This document shows, in pieces, positions 11,941 through 23,864 of a DNA stretch of 64,000 nucleotides. Location: NCBI GenBank assembly GCA_030247885.1, contig JAPDRO010000009.1, positions 620,001 to 684,000 on the forward strand. The letters run 5' to 3'. This stretch comes from Taxawa tesnikishii (nom. ined.). Taxonomy: Eukaryota > Ascomycota > Dothideomycetes > Dothideales. Both the position numbers and the translations under genes were made by a program. The notes under the pieces were generated by a model that searched no databases, was not told the DNA's origin, and saw only the letters and a list, made by a program, of their open reading frames with translations. Numbering within the stretch: the stretch's first letter is position 1; every line of letters starts with the position of its first letter.

Positions 11941-14900
11941 GCCCGCAGGAGGCGACTGGAGGGTCTCTTTTGAAAGGAATGAGAGGTGAGATATTATGTA
12001 TGCGAAGTGAGGAAGCTTCTTGCGGGCTGGAAAAGGATCTGAAGTTGTGCAATCCATTGTCAGTAGTGAACGTTCGCAATGGCACAGCACACAACGTCGA
12101 AGTGAGCATAAAGGTGAGCACGCGAACGCGCGCAGGCAGAGGTAGTCTGAGCCTTTTCACGACGCAGATTTAAAATGGGAGGGCTGCTGCAAGCAAGCGC
12201 TGAAGAGTCATGCAACAGGACAACCCCTCGCCATCAAAGATCGACGGATCCATGTGGCGGCTGTTGAACGAACCATGAGGTCAGCTGGCGTATGTACGTA
12301 CCGTAAAGACAACAATTACCCTTCACCAGGAAGAACGGCTCAACGAGTCAAGCGACTGGGGAAGCGCCGTCAGGCACAATCTAAGATAGATGTGCAGATA
12401 TCGCCGTTATTAAGGAACGAATTGGAAAAGAGGCGCGGAAGAGGACGCATGCGCTATAACGCCATCGCCCAAAATACGGTGTCTCCGGGAGCGCGGCGTT
12501 CGGGCGGCAAGATGCAAAGGCAATGCTATTCGCGGGTCAGCTCCAGAAGACTTCTAGCTCGGAGTAGGGATCTTTCAGAATCAAGGACAGGCCGCGCGAT
12601 GCAGGGCAAGACGATTGGTTGCTGGGGTGGCCTTAGCCGGGCGCTTCGCAGCACGGGCTAGCCAATCACATCGCAGATGCCGCCAGCCTTCCGCCTCTCA
12701 GCTATTATGATGAGAGCAGTTATGGACAGAACAGCCTTGTTTGTGTCTGACGTGCAGCTTGCAATGTGCGTGGAAAGCAGTGTAGAGTATCGAAAGGACG
12801 AAGAGCGATATGCAACAGACGTACCTGAAACTCTCCTTGCGTGGATAGGTGAGCAGCCTTTCAGATTCTTGTCCTGAAAACAACTCACGAGTCTGATAAA
12901 TCGCTCTTGCCGAGTGTCGAGATATGACCGCTTCCGCGAATAGTACCAAATTCACTTGCCCGATATACGACGCTGAACAGTCCTGCCACTCAATACCTCG
13001 ATATCTCCACACAATATCTTCCTTTCTCTTCCCAGAGCCTTTGGCGTCCTTGCTTTCTCGCTTTGATTATGAAGGGGGATAATTTCCGTCTGAATGTGGA
13101 GGGTTCTCCGACACTGAACGACGCTTGTTTTGGTGGTGGTGGTGAATGTTGGCGTGTGACTGCACTGCTGCAGCTGCCGCGAGGTATTATGCAATTACTC
13201 TTGCGAAAGTCGGAAGGAAGGCCGAGCCCAAGATGTTCTCCAAGTGTAAATGGCACCAGTGCTCCAGATCTCGAAACGGAAAGCTGCGTGGTGTTCGCGC
13301 GACTCCAGTCTGCGGACAAAGACAGGCCGGGGTCTCTGAATGCGGCGATGAGCGCCAATCAGACTGAGGACTCGAAGCTTTCTTGAAAGCGAGGAGGCTC
13401 GAGTTGTCTGGCAGAGAAAGCGGGCGCGGGTGCACGACGACAGAAAATCGAAGCAGCAGCGTGTAAGATGCGCGCGTGTGTCTGTAGAGACTAGAGGGAA
13501 GAGCTGGTAGCCAGGTTGTTGGCACGAGGCTATTTTTAGGAGACTTCGTTTCATCTAAACAAGCGCCGGCATGTCAGGAAGTCTTGTGCAACTCGGTGCG
13601 ACCCTGCAGTCGGTTAGTGTTTGTCAGGACCTCGGCCTGGCCTGCCAGGAAATCAGACAGAATCCAGGGACGACAAGGCTTCCATCAACTCCGGTGGGAA
13701 AGCTCGCAGAACCGAACGCTACTCTGTTGTTGTTTTGTGTCTTTGAGCATGTCCTTGAAAACGTCCGCCAACAGTCATTGACAGCGGCCGTGCCGGGTCG
13801 ATGTCTCGCAGCAACCCCGTTACCGAGATGAAATTGAAGTAGGATCGCCGCGACGTCAGTCAGCGCTATTCAAAGCTTCCTGATCCCCACGGTGGGCTTA
13901 CGAGTAGTCCGCGACCTCGTCTCAGATACATGAAAACGGCACACGCACTTCCACGGCTGACCAACCTGCCGTGAAGTCGGCACGAGGCCTTTGTAGCTAA
14001 ACTCCGTTGCTATCTACATGACAGGACAGGACGACTTCGGGCAGCAACGTTGCTATACGGGCCGTGGTGAGGGAAAAAGCACTACCTATTCTTTGGTGGT
14101 GGTGGTGGTGGTACTGTAAGCGCAGAGGGATCGGAATGGGCGGCACAGAACGCAGGCTACAGGTTTGTGCAGGATGCTCCCGTATCCGACAAGCGATGAA
14201 TCCCGCTACAAGAAACTGCCCCAAGGATAGAACAACACGAATTGCCGACGAACCCCTCGCCTATCGATCGCGCCGCCATCCACAAGCAGGACGGACAAAA
14301 CTGCGTCCGAGCACGCGCAACAGTAAAGACGGCTATCCTGGTCTACTTTACCTTGGGTAACCCTCAACTATTGCGCCTGGTATAGGTACATCTGGCCGCA
14401 GAGATCATAGATAGTTTTGTCAGGATACCGATGCCAAGTACATCCTCGTATTTTCTCCCGGCAAGGTCAACGTTGGTAGAATTGTCGGGCTCGCCGCGAA
14501 GGCAATGTGTGTTCTTAACAACACCTCGAAGGAAGCCAAGTACCTAGAACGAGCCATTACAGAGTCTTTTGTGGCGAGCTCAATGATGTCGTGATTGAAG
14601 GGGTAAAAAGCAGCCAAATGCTATCGTGTATCGTTGTGGTCTCTTTGATGGCACCTTCAAGCGGAGAAGCGACTGCATGCTCACCTGTGTTCGACCGAAC
14701 CAAGTCTGGAACGACAAAACATAGACGGACGCACTCGATACGCACCTGCATCTTAGGGCCACAAAAAGTGCCAGTAGAGAGGCGTGTGTGTTCTCTTCGC
14801 TTGTGTCGAGGAGGCTGCAACAACAGAATCCCCTCTCTCGAAGCAGTCCTCTGCAAGAACGAGAAGGCCACCCATCCTTGAGCTTGACTACTGCCTGCGC

Positions 14901-15640
14901 AGGACAGCCCCTGTTTGCACAACTAACATAGTTTAGTAATGCTGCCGTCCCAGTAGTGCTTAAGAGGCGTGGTAGAGGTAGGGATGGTTGATGCCAGGGC
15001 GACGGTCTAGACAGCTTGATCAAGGCGGGTTGAAGTTGGGGAAGACCGCAGCCAGGAAGCCACGAGGAGTTGGTGTTTCAATGTATTGCAGAGCAATGGC
15101 GCAATGCGAGTCAAGAGTGCGACGAAACGGAGATCTGGTGGCACGAACTGCCCTCATTGGTCGGATCAAATTGATCAACAAGGGGTATCAACGCCGGCCA
15201 CATGCCGTGTTTACTCTTTGTGGACGACAAGAGTATAACTCGACAGCCTTAACATGCTGCAGTCGCAGTCGCATCTCCTAGAATTCTCTTCAGCGTTGGA
15301 CTTACACTAATCATAACAAGTCTGCCCTCAGAGAGAAAAACTGTCCAGCCGATCCTCTCGTTTCCTGTGACGCGCTACATCTCCCTTCTCTACACGCTAC
15401 TCCCCTTGCTAAAGTAGGACTAACCGCACGCCCCGCCATCGTCTTCTCTGTCACGCAAGCGATTGTTGTCTTTGCGCCGCCATTGTCCGACGGTGCTCCT
15501 TCCCCACGGCTTTCACTCCAACGTTCGCAACTTCCAAACAGCGTCATGCTATACTCTACCAATTGAGGTTTATACAGCCTTCTCACCTGTCCGGCCTGAA
15601 AATCATCCTCCGACACGACGCGCAAAGCTCTGGATCAGAC
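11941..15640. other. Gene-poor 3.7-kb divergent intergenic region
   Basis: Lies between the divergent MSG5 and LPXTG-type genes. Many short open frames exist on both strands, up to about 147 codons, but none shows family motifs, a hydrophobic signal pattern or a consistent intron structure. It contains a GGT trinucleotide run near 14094-14109. It probably holds two promoters with long 5' leaders, and an unannotated non-coding RNA is possible. I can support no gene here. Confidence 0.5.
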
Positions 15641-17571
15641 ATGCCGACACGCGGCTATCGGACTAACAGCTTTCCTGCATTAGCCGATGAAAGAGACGAG
15701 CAAACCCAATCGGACACCACGCATCGGGAAGAAAGGCGGATGATTCAGAATGATGGAGGAAGCGAAGACTTGTTTCTGAGTCTTGCACAAAACAGATCCG
15801 AGGCCGATGGTGACGAAGAGCAAGGAAGCGGTTCAGGGAGCGAAAGACACTGTCAAGAAGCAGCGAGGAAGCGCAAATCTATGCCCGAGCATGCAGTTCT
15901 TCGATCACAACCAACGGCGCGCCCATGGTCCAGTGGGTATCCTATCGCATCTACCTATGCTGGCTCATCGTTCGGAGGAGATGGCATTCAGCCACACGCA
16001 TCACGGGCTATACCTTCTAGAACAGGCTCAAAGCACGTCAGCAACAGGGACAGCTATGCTACTGCCGGACTTGATTTTCGAGGAGGCTTGAGACACGATT
16101 ACACTTCTGCCAGGCATTTGCAGGCAAACGATGCGTTGCACGAGAGAACACGTTCTCCTGAAAGCGCACGTTTCGGCAGACGAAGGTTGTCGCTGGCTAC
16201 TTCAGAGGGGACATTCGCGATGCGAACACCTCAGCTGAGCAACCATGGCGCGGCGCACAACTTAAGAAGGTTTTACAATGCAGAAATTGATTCGCCTTTA
16301 CAATCTTCACACACTCCTGAGCGCAAGAAGTCGCTCCCTGAGTCGGATTCTGTGGATTCCATTACCGCTCAATCGACCGTGTGGGACGAGCTAGACGAAC
16401 TCAAGTCGCGCATTAAAAACTTGAGCTCACTGGCAAAGTGCCAACAACGTCTGGTACGGCCGTTTCCGGGCAAACCAACGAGCGACCTCGCACAGCCACA
16501 ACAGCCCCTACCACAATTTCCTCATCACCACAACATGCTCGAAAGTCGGCTGCCCCCTTCAGAGACTACGGTTGGTGCATCAGGCGCGACCGGTTCACAC
16601 CCGCTTCTGCACTCAGCTCTGGCAAAATCAAAACCTCTGCTGAGCCCATCACTTTATCGTGCCCTCGAGGCCACCGCGAACGATGCAGTTGCTCTAGCCA
16701 CAATGACTGGTGGCGCCGGGCCGCAGGGAACAGCCTATTCCGCGGCCTCCATCGCCAATGGCGTCGCAGTGTCTGAGAGGCAGATTCGAAGGAAAGCAGA
16801 TAGCATGTGCAGGAATTTGACCGATCTCTGCATCGCGCTATGTGAGGGGTGGACCGAAAACACAAGTTCCATTACCAAAGCCTCTCCACGACTGCAACAA
16901 GGCGAAACGCCACCTTCGAGGTACATGCGGCAAAGCAGCCTCGATCCGGAACAGAGGTATACCAGATCCAGTCCGAGCCGGATGCTCAGCAGGTTGGAGG
17001 TCAGACGGAGCAGTGCGTTGACTACGGAGGGAAACGCTACCAACAGCCCACGTTTGACGCTCAACCAAGGAGAAGAAAAATCACCCAACCAAGGACAGAA
17101 AGACTATGCTGCAAAATACAGTCGCGCAGGGAGCAGCCTCCTGCGAAGCCGGCACTCACGCCTGGAAGAAGATCAAGAAGACGATACGGTCCGCGCACCT
17201 TCACGCGCAATGACTGAGATCAATACACATAAGCCGTTGTCTGGTCGTCGTCGGGAACACTCCATGTTAGGGAGCAGCGCTCGCCTAGTCTTCGCGAAGT
17301 ACTAGCTGCCCGGCGTGCCAACGCTGATATCGCTGAGGAAGCCGACAACGATCGGCCCTACGACTCGCCTTCGGTGCCACAGGAAGGATCGAGAAGGTTT
17401 CTTGGGAGACTGGCGCCTGCACCACCTGCAAGCGACGCGGGCTCGTCGTTCTCATTGAGCAAAAAGCGAAGGATCACTTCTTTCGAACATTTCAATTCTT
17501 CACCGCGAACTGAGGATCTACCCACGAGAACTGCCAGTCTACATCAGCGCAGTAACATCGTTCTTGATTAA
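15641..17571 (+). CDS. LPXTG-motif-type conserved fungal protein
   Basis: A large, mostly disordered protein of a family commonly annotated in Dothideomycetes as 'LPXTG-motif cell wall anchor domain protein'; no real sortase signal is present. The start MPTRGYR followed by GGSEDLFL matches the family N-terminus. A short helical motif (VWDELDELKSRI) and a conserved segment (ALAKSKPLLSPSLYRALE through RQIRRKADSMCRNLTDLCIAL) are the folded part. Three frame changes are needed to follow the family sequence: at A5 16415-16419 (one base missing), C5 16553-16557 (one extra) and G3 17270-17272 (one missing). The sum gives 643 residues. Its function is unknown. Confidence 0.78.
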
Positions 17572-18163
17572 GGAGAGATATGATTACGTTATAGCTTGGA
17601 GTTTCTCTTTCATTGTTATTCTACATGCAACATGATACACATGCCCAGGGCGGCACATGTCTTTGCCTTGTATACCTTTTGACTGACTGTGGGGAATTTG
17701 TTGCGAAGTTATCGGATTGAGGAACCGAACGAACTAAACACTCCACACACAGACGTGTTCTCACTGTCTTTTACGTCTTCGTAGCAACACCAAACCGGAA
17801 ACGCGCGTGGCTGCCAAACATAAATTCCAAACAACGATCCAGAAGACCGGAATCACCTCTTACACCCCAGATCGTCATGCGTAGTACCTGGTGTGGCGCC
17901 CGCGGCCCGAATGATGCGTTCCAAGGTTTCGCGTTCCAACTTGAATTTGGCCCTGCAATGTGACGTAGTCGCATGTGATAAATACATAGCGCGTGGCAGC
18001 CTTTTCGAAAGCAGATAAAGTCATTTTAACAACTGAATTCAGATATCGTCCAGTTAATTCAACATCCCCTCTACAGTGAGTTCGTCTTTTATCGGATTCT
18101 GTAAGTGTTGCAATCTAACGTAAGGTTACAGATTATCCCGAACTACGATCCACAAACGACACC
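17572..18163. other. Intergenic region
   Basis: About 590 bases between two same-strand genes, AT-richer than its surroundings, with no coding signal. It should contain a terminator and the promoter of the small gene at 18164. Confidence 0.6.
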
Positions 18164-18698
18164 ATGTCCTACACAGATAGCGTCAAGAACCAATATAACA
18201 AGCAGTACGAGAAATGGGTACCATGGCTGGAAGACCAATACCTCTACTACTTCGGCAAAGACAACAAGGCTTCCTACGCCACCAAACGTTCGTCATACAA
18301 ACTCACCGAGCTTGCGTCAGAAAATTATACTGACGTCTCTGCCAGAGGAGCTCGACAAGACTAAGGTGACCGGTATTGAGCAAGTCGACAATCTCCAGGA
18401 CGGTGTCAACAATCTTGTTGGCGGCCAAGTCGGCAAGGGTGGCCTGCTCCAACCCGTCGGCGACATGGCCTCCAAGGAGGGCATCAACCGCGCTGAGCGC
18501 GGTGGAAAGGATGATCAGGGCAGCTATGGCAGTCCTCTGGGCGGCGTCACTGACCCGGTCGTCAACAACGCGAAGGCGGGTGGCAGCAGTGTCGCCCAGG
18601 GTGCCCAGACCGGCGCCGGAAAGCTAAGTGAAGGCGCGAAGAGTGCTGGTGGCTATCTCGGAAGCTTCTGGGGCGGAAAGAAGGAAGAGAAGAAGTAA
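18164..18698 (+). CDS. Small conserved fungal protein, Gly-rich
   Basis: Two exons, 18164-18287 and 18346-18698, split by a 58-nt intron (GTTCGT, branch ACTGAC, GCCAG), giving 158 residues. The N-terminus is aromatic and charged (YEKWVPWLEDQYLYYFG) and continues into KTKVTGIEQVDNLQDGVNNLVGG, which I recognise as a recurring pattern in uncharacterised small proteins of filamentous ascomycetes. The C-terminal half is Gly/Ala/Ser-rich with repeated short GA-type units and ends in a lysine cluster. No signal peptide or membrane helix is seen. The reading is intact with no frame problems. The function is unknown. Confidence 0.82.
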
Positions 18699-19646
18699 GT
18701 GTAGCACCGCAGAGAGCAGAGGATGGCGATGTAGTTTTATGAGGCATGATACCAGGAAGTTTTTGGGATATGGACGGCTTAATATTTGATGATACACCTG
18801 TGCAGCGGTTTAGATTGGCCAGCTTTCTGAATTTAACAACCGGATGGGCGGTTTCATAAGCCCTTTTACTCAAATACGATACTTTCATCCTGATTGCTCT
18901 CCCAGATTCTCCTTCTTCCCGTGCTGTTTTGCCTCTCCTTGCTTGTCGTCCTCCTGCGGCGGCTCGAAAATGGTGTTGCCTACAACAGCATCAGACTGTT
19001 ATTCGGACCGTACATGGCACAACAGTACATACATGAAGCGCAATGGGCCCACTTGCCATCAGCGGTCTTGTCTGCGTTCGCACCGCATTCTGCGCACTTG
19101 AGCACAGGCATGATGACTCAGGTGTTGAAACTGATACACTGGACAGGAACGGTCAGGATGTGATCTACAACGTGACATTCAAATTGCGCACGGCTCGAAA
19201 TACGTACGTCTATCCTGATCCAATGTTTTTGCGTTTCCCGTACGGTTTACAGGCTTCTTCCTCTTCTTCGCCGTGACTTGGTGTTTACTCTCGATCTCTC
19301 GCGTGACATCATCCAAGAGAAAGCCACACCTTCTCCAGCCGCACTTTCGTTTAGCGCAACCACAGGCCGCACAAGCACAAGCACAACCTTGACCGGGCGC
19401 GGGAAGGGAAACAAACCATGACGAAAGTCTCCACTGGTGCATCCAGAAGTGCCGGTGGCTGATGCTGGTGTCCATGCGGTGCTGCACCGGCCATGGGAAA
19501 CAACAAACACCTGATCTGGCGCGTTCCTTCCTCTCCACCAATCCAGCTTGCTAAACGCTCCTTCCGTGTGTATGAGGCGGACTTACAGATATCAGCACCA
19601 ACGGATCTCAGAGCTTTCCGAGGGCCCCGGAAAGTACCAGCCAATT
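18699..19646. other. Intergenic region upstream of the lectin gene
   Basis: No supported gene. An additional 5' exon of the lectin gene could lie near 19500-19640, where open frames run into the lectin, but I see no decisive splice pair. Confidence 0.5.
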
Positions 19647-20560
19647 ATGGTTCATCTGGACGTACCCGGCGCGGACAATGGCTTCTTCAGCACCGAGGAA
19701 GTTCGGCCGAGGACTAAGCCAGCAAAGTCCACATCACGAACCATAGCACTCCCTAGGAACCATTACAAAAGTCGCCAAACTTGGCGGCGGGCTTCAAGTC
19801 TCTGGATCTGTCATGCGAAGCGGCGGTGCGTGCTAATCTGGTGGTCGACAACATAAGTACGGAGTCCTTCAAAATAACTCTCGAAACATGGGGTACCTCG
19901 ACCCTCTACTCGGCTAGCGCGACATGGATAGAGCACAGAGCAAGAGCTCGAGAATGTTTCTTTGGCCAGTTCGACACACAAGACCTGCCAAAGGCGGCGC
20001 AGAAAGCCGCGTCTGGAGCCTCGAAGCCCGCCGCGAAACCGCCGCCGCAGGAGAACTCGAAGCAGATCAAGTTCCCACGGGCGCTTGATCGAGACGCGGA
20101 AGTCGTCTGCTGGTTGAACCGGATCGATATGGCGAGCGGCGAGGACCGCAACTATCGTGTCCACGCATACGCTACACACGTGACATCAGAAGGCTTCACG
20201 GCGCACATTGATACCTGGAGCGACACCATGCTCAACGGCGCGGCGATGTGCTGGATAGCGTTTCCCAAGGACAAGCAGTTAGTGGCAAGCGGTAGCTTCA
20301 GCACAGGTGATGTGCGCAGCTGGAGCAATCCGAAACCGAAGAACAGTGCCAGAGTCAGTTTCAAGCAGGGCAAGTTCGCCAAACCGCCTACGGTGCTGGT
20401 CGCGCTCAACATGCTTGACATGGCCGGCAACTCCGATCTCAGGGTGAAAGTGGATGCTGATGAAGTCACGGAAGAAGGCTTCAGGTGGCACCTGGATACG
20501 TGGGAAGACAGCACGCTATATGCTGCTGGCGCCAGCTGGGTTGCACTCGGCTTCGTGTAG
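19647..20560 (+). CDS. H-type lectin protein with three tandem repeats
   Basis: A carbohydrate-binding protein built from three consecutive H-type lectin repeats (PF09458-like), roughly residues 10-100, 105-205 and 210-304. Each repeat has the family pattern: a G(F/S)FST start, a run to an F(P/K) strand, a central VxWLN/VALN..LD strand, then (E)GFxxHxDTW, ending in an aromatic (A/G)xxW. No signal peptide is visible, so it is likely cytosolic or exported by another route. Between the first and second strands of repeat 1 the frame changes at the A4 run 19767-19770. One missing A gives 304 residues. The start at 19647 is a choice: an upstream exon is possible. The target sugar is unknown. Confidence 0.82.
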
Positions 20561-21853
20561 AAGCAAGGAAACACAATATGGGCTCGAAATCGTGGACAGG
20601 GATGAACACAGGCCTCCTGAATGAGCGTCGCTCAGTCACACAAAGTATACCTACTCTTGTCACCGTCTTCACGCCGGCCGGAAAGCGTGTTGATGCATGC
20701 AAGGCGCCCGAGATGTGCTTCTTTCGGCTCCCTGCATACGATTGGGGCTCGAGTAGTATGAAACTTGTCCAGGCCAGGATGTGCGAATGCGACCTTGTTC
20801 ATGGGCACGACTCCAAGGATTTTACAGCTCTGGGCGAGAAGGTCAGACGTTGACCGGCAGCCATATGACACAGCCGTGGAAGCACATGCTGGGGTTGTGG
20901 TGGCAGGAACGAGACCCAACCTGGGGCAAAGGATGGTTTGTTCAGACCTCTAGACGGAGTAGGAGGCGGAGGCGGAGCCGAGAGCATAATCCGGGGAAGA
21001 AGGTGGGATATATTTGATCCACGAACAAAGACTCCGACATTTCTCGTAGTGGAAGCAGGGTATGCCAGTCAAATGAGCAAACATACGTGCGAAGGATTAA
21101 TATCCGGCTGTGAGCGATGTAGACAAGAATCAATCAAGCAGAGATTCGGCTTAGTCACTCCAGCAGGCGGAGCCCTCTTGTATCCTGTTACACGCCTTCT
21201 TACTTGGTTGTCGAACACGACGAGATCCACGTTCAACTGTGATCTTGTCACAGCAAACCCTCGGGCGGTATACACTTCAACAGAAGGCACGCGCAACAGA
21301 CGACAGCGATGTTCTAGGAGGATATCGTCACGTGGGAGAGGGGCAGCATGTTTTGAAACGGTTAGCTACTTGTCTCGCTTAGCGTGCGGCCCGCGCGGTT
21401 GGTTTCTCTCCAAAGAAAGGGCAGGGAAGGGAAGGGACAGGGCAGGACGAGCTTCTCGACGTTCAACCACCACCTTTCTTGACTTTGTTCGTCCTCCGTC
21501 TTCCTCCCCTTCTTGTCTTCCATCACTCGTCCGCCTCCCTTCCCCGCGACAGGGTCATCAGAGTTTGCTTGTCTGTTTGTTCCTTCCCTCCGTGCCCTCC
21601 CTCGTCCATCTCGCACCTTCCCCGACAGTAAATTGCCCCACTTAGATGTTTGTAGCTTCCGCTTCTCACAGTGTAAACAGCCTCCTCCGCCGACCTCAAC
21701 CCAACCACACCCGATCCTCGACCGCCTCTTGTACCTACTGCTGCTGTTCAACTGCTGCCATTGCCTGGACACTTCGTTGCCGGCCAGACAGCTCTACTTA
21801 CACGCTCCATCGCACAGTTCAGATACTACACCATCCGCACATCATCCACCAGC
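20561..21853. other. Intergenic region and CT-rich leader
   Basis: 1.3 kb without a supported gene. From about 21470 to 21850 the plus strand is strongly C/T-rich, the usual 5' leader composition of highly expressed fungal genes, and leads into the KH-domain gene. Confidence 0.6.
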
Positions 21854-23024
21854 ATGTCTTCCGAAGAAGTCGCTCCCAACGTCGACCCTGGCGTGGACAA
21901 CCTCACCGAGTCAATGGGCCGCATGAACGCCGGCGACGACGTCCCCCAGCGCACCGAAGAAGAATACGCCCAGACACAGCTCACTCTCCGCGCCATCGTT
22001 TCTTCCAAGGAAGCCGGTGTCATCATCGGCAAGGCTGGCCAGAACGTCGCTGATCTCCGTGACAAGACTGGTGTGAGAGCTGGAGTCAGCAAGGTTGTCC
22101 CAGGCGTCCACGACCGCGTCCTCACTGTTACTGGTCCATTGGATGGCATTGCTCAGGCTTATGGCCTCGTTGCAGACGGACTTCTCAAGGGTGCTCCTCA
22201 AGTTGGCATGGGCGGCGTCGTATCGAGCCCAGGTACACACCGTAAGTCTCCGTTACAGCAAGCTATCAACAAAACTCTATGCCGCGTTACAACGCTCGGA
22301 TGCTCAGGAACCTCTGCTAACTTTCCTGGCTCTCAGCCATCCGACTCCTCATCTCGCACAACCAAATGGGAACCATCATCGGTCGCCAAGGTCTGAAGAT
22401 TAAGCAGATTCAGGATATGTCCGGTGTTCGCATGGTTGCACAGAAAGAGATGCTCCCCAATCTACGGAGCGTATCGTTGAGGTGCAAGGCAACCCAGAGG
22501 GTATCCAAAAGTCTGTCTGGGAGATTGGCAGATGTCTGATTGATGACGAGCAACGCGGTTACGGCACCGTGTTGTACAACCCCGCTGTCAGAGTCCAGGC
22601 CGGCGGACCGACAAGCAACGGTTCCGGCTACGGTGCCCCAAGATCATTCAACAGAACCGGCAATGGCGCCGACTTCAGTGATGCCGCTCCTGCCTACACT
22701 CCTAGACGCACCGCTGACAGTACCCCTCGTGCTCCGCCACCAATGCAGACCGAGGATGGCGAGGACATTCAAACGCAGAACATCAGCATTCCCGCTGACA
22801 TGGTTGGTTGCATCATCGGCCGCGGTGGCAGCAAGATCTCTGAGATCAGAAAGAGCTCTGGCGCCCGCATCTCGATTGCCAAAGCTCCACACGACGAGTC
22901 CGGCGAGAGAATGTTCACCATTACCGGCAGCGCCAGCGCCAACGAAAAGGCCCTGTACCTGCTCTACGAGAATCTCGAGGCTGAGAAGATGAGGAGAAGC
23001 CAGCAACCACAGGAGGCTGCATAG
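21854..23024 (+). CDS. Triple KH-domain RNA-binding protein (Rnc1/Pbp2/Hek2-like)
   Basis: Exon 1 is 21854-22241, the intron 22242-22336 (GTAAGT, CTCAG), and exon 2 22337-23024. Three KH domains are visible, each with its GxxG loop: IIGKAGQN (about residue 55), IIGRQGLK (about 145) and IIGRGGSK (about 280). Proteins of this layout bind mRNA 3' UTRs; fission yeast Rnc1 stabilises a MAPK phosphatase mRNA, which is an interesting parallel to the MSG5 gene 10 kb away, though no link is shown. In KH2 the frame changes at the C4 run 22455-22458; one missing C restores MLPQSTERIVEVQGNPEG and gives 358 residues. The start is set by a clear acidic N-terminus after the leader. Confidence 0.92.
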
Positions 23025-23864
23025 GAGTACCACTCTCGATTGTGACGCGCTTTAACCCTCCTCCGCCATGCAAGCTTGTCGACCGTCTCACAAAACCAAC
23101 AGCATCATTTCCGTCCCGCTCTCCCTTTCTCTCTCACATGGCACGTGGACTCGTTGCTCGATTCTCAAAAGTCTTCCTTTCATCCAATACCGGCCTTGCA
23201 ACCCCGTCGTCATTCCCAATCAACTCATCCGATACGAAAACGCTCCTTCTCAACGGCCTTACCCTTCTGTGTCCCTCACACGACATTCGCTGCAGTCAAC
23301 GAGCCGAGGAGATTGCCTGTCGAGGCGCAGTCATCCGAATTCTCGTTGCTGCATCATCGTTCTCGTCTCTTCACCACCCGCCTCGCAGCAGATGTGTTGG
23401 TTAGTGCCAGAGGAAAGCCTTGGTCGAATAGAGGAAATCATAGTCTCACGTTTCAGATGAGCGGCAGCGTTCTTGTTGCCCGTCGTGGCTTTTTGCATGT
23501 TTGCTTTACGCATAGCTTGATACCACTTTACATGTAACGTAGACGAATCGATGCTACGAAGGTCTTTTACACGCTCTCCCGGGTAATGAATGTGCGAGTT
23601 CGTGTTTCGGATCGCGCTGTTAGAGCCGAGAAGGATCTCCTCAATCTCTCTCTTCTCCCTCATTGTTCTCTCCCGCACGTACGGCGAATGCTGTCTTTCG
23701 AATCTTTGTCTGGAACCGTCATGACGCCGTGTGTTGGTCCATCTACGATCCAGGTAAGACTGCACGCAACGATATGGCGGAGGCTTCTCTCCAACCATTT
23801 TCGACTCCTCAACTAAGCCAGCTCGCGTTCATGGTCCAGTGCTCGCACTAAAAATGCCAGAGAA
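23025..23864. other. Convergent intergenic region
   Basis: 840 bases between the 3' ends of the KH gene and TPT1. Only presumed 3' UTR sequence, C/T-rich on the plus strand; no gene supported. Confidence 0.6.

Noticed and set aside
12254-12661. 135-codon open frame rich in Arg/Gly
   Set aside because: No conserved motif, no splice context, and composition typical of non-coding GC-rich sequence.
20938-21645. 235-codon plus-strand open frame
   Set aside because: It runs into the C/T-rich leader of the KH gene and has no protein-like pattern.
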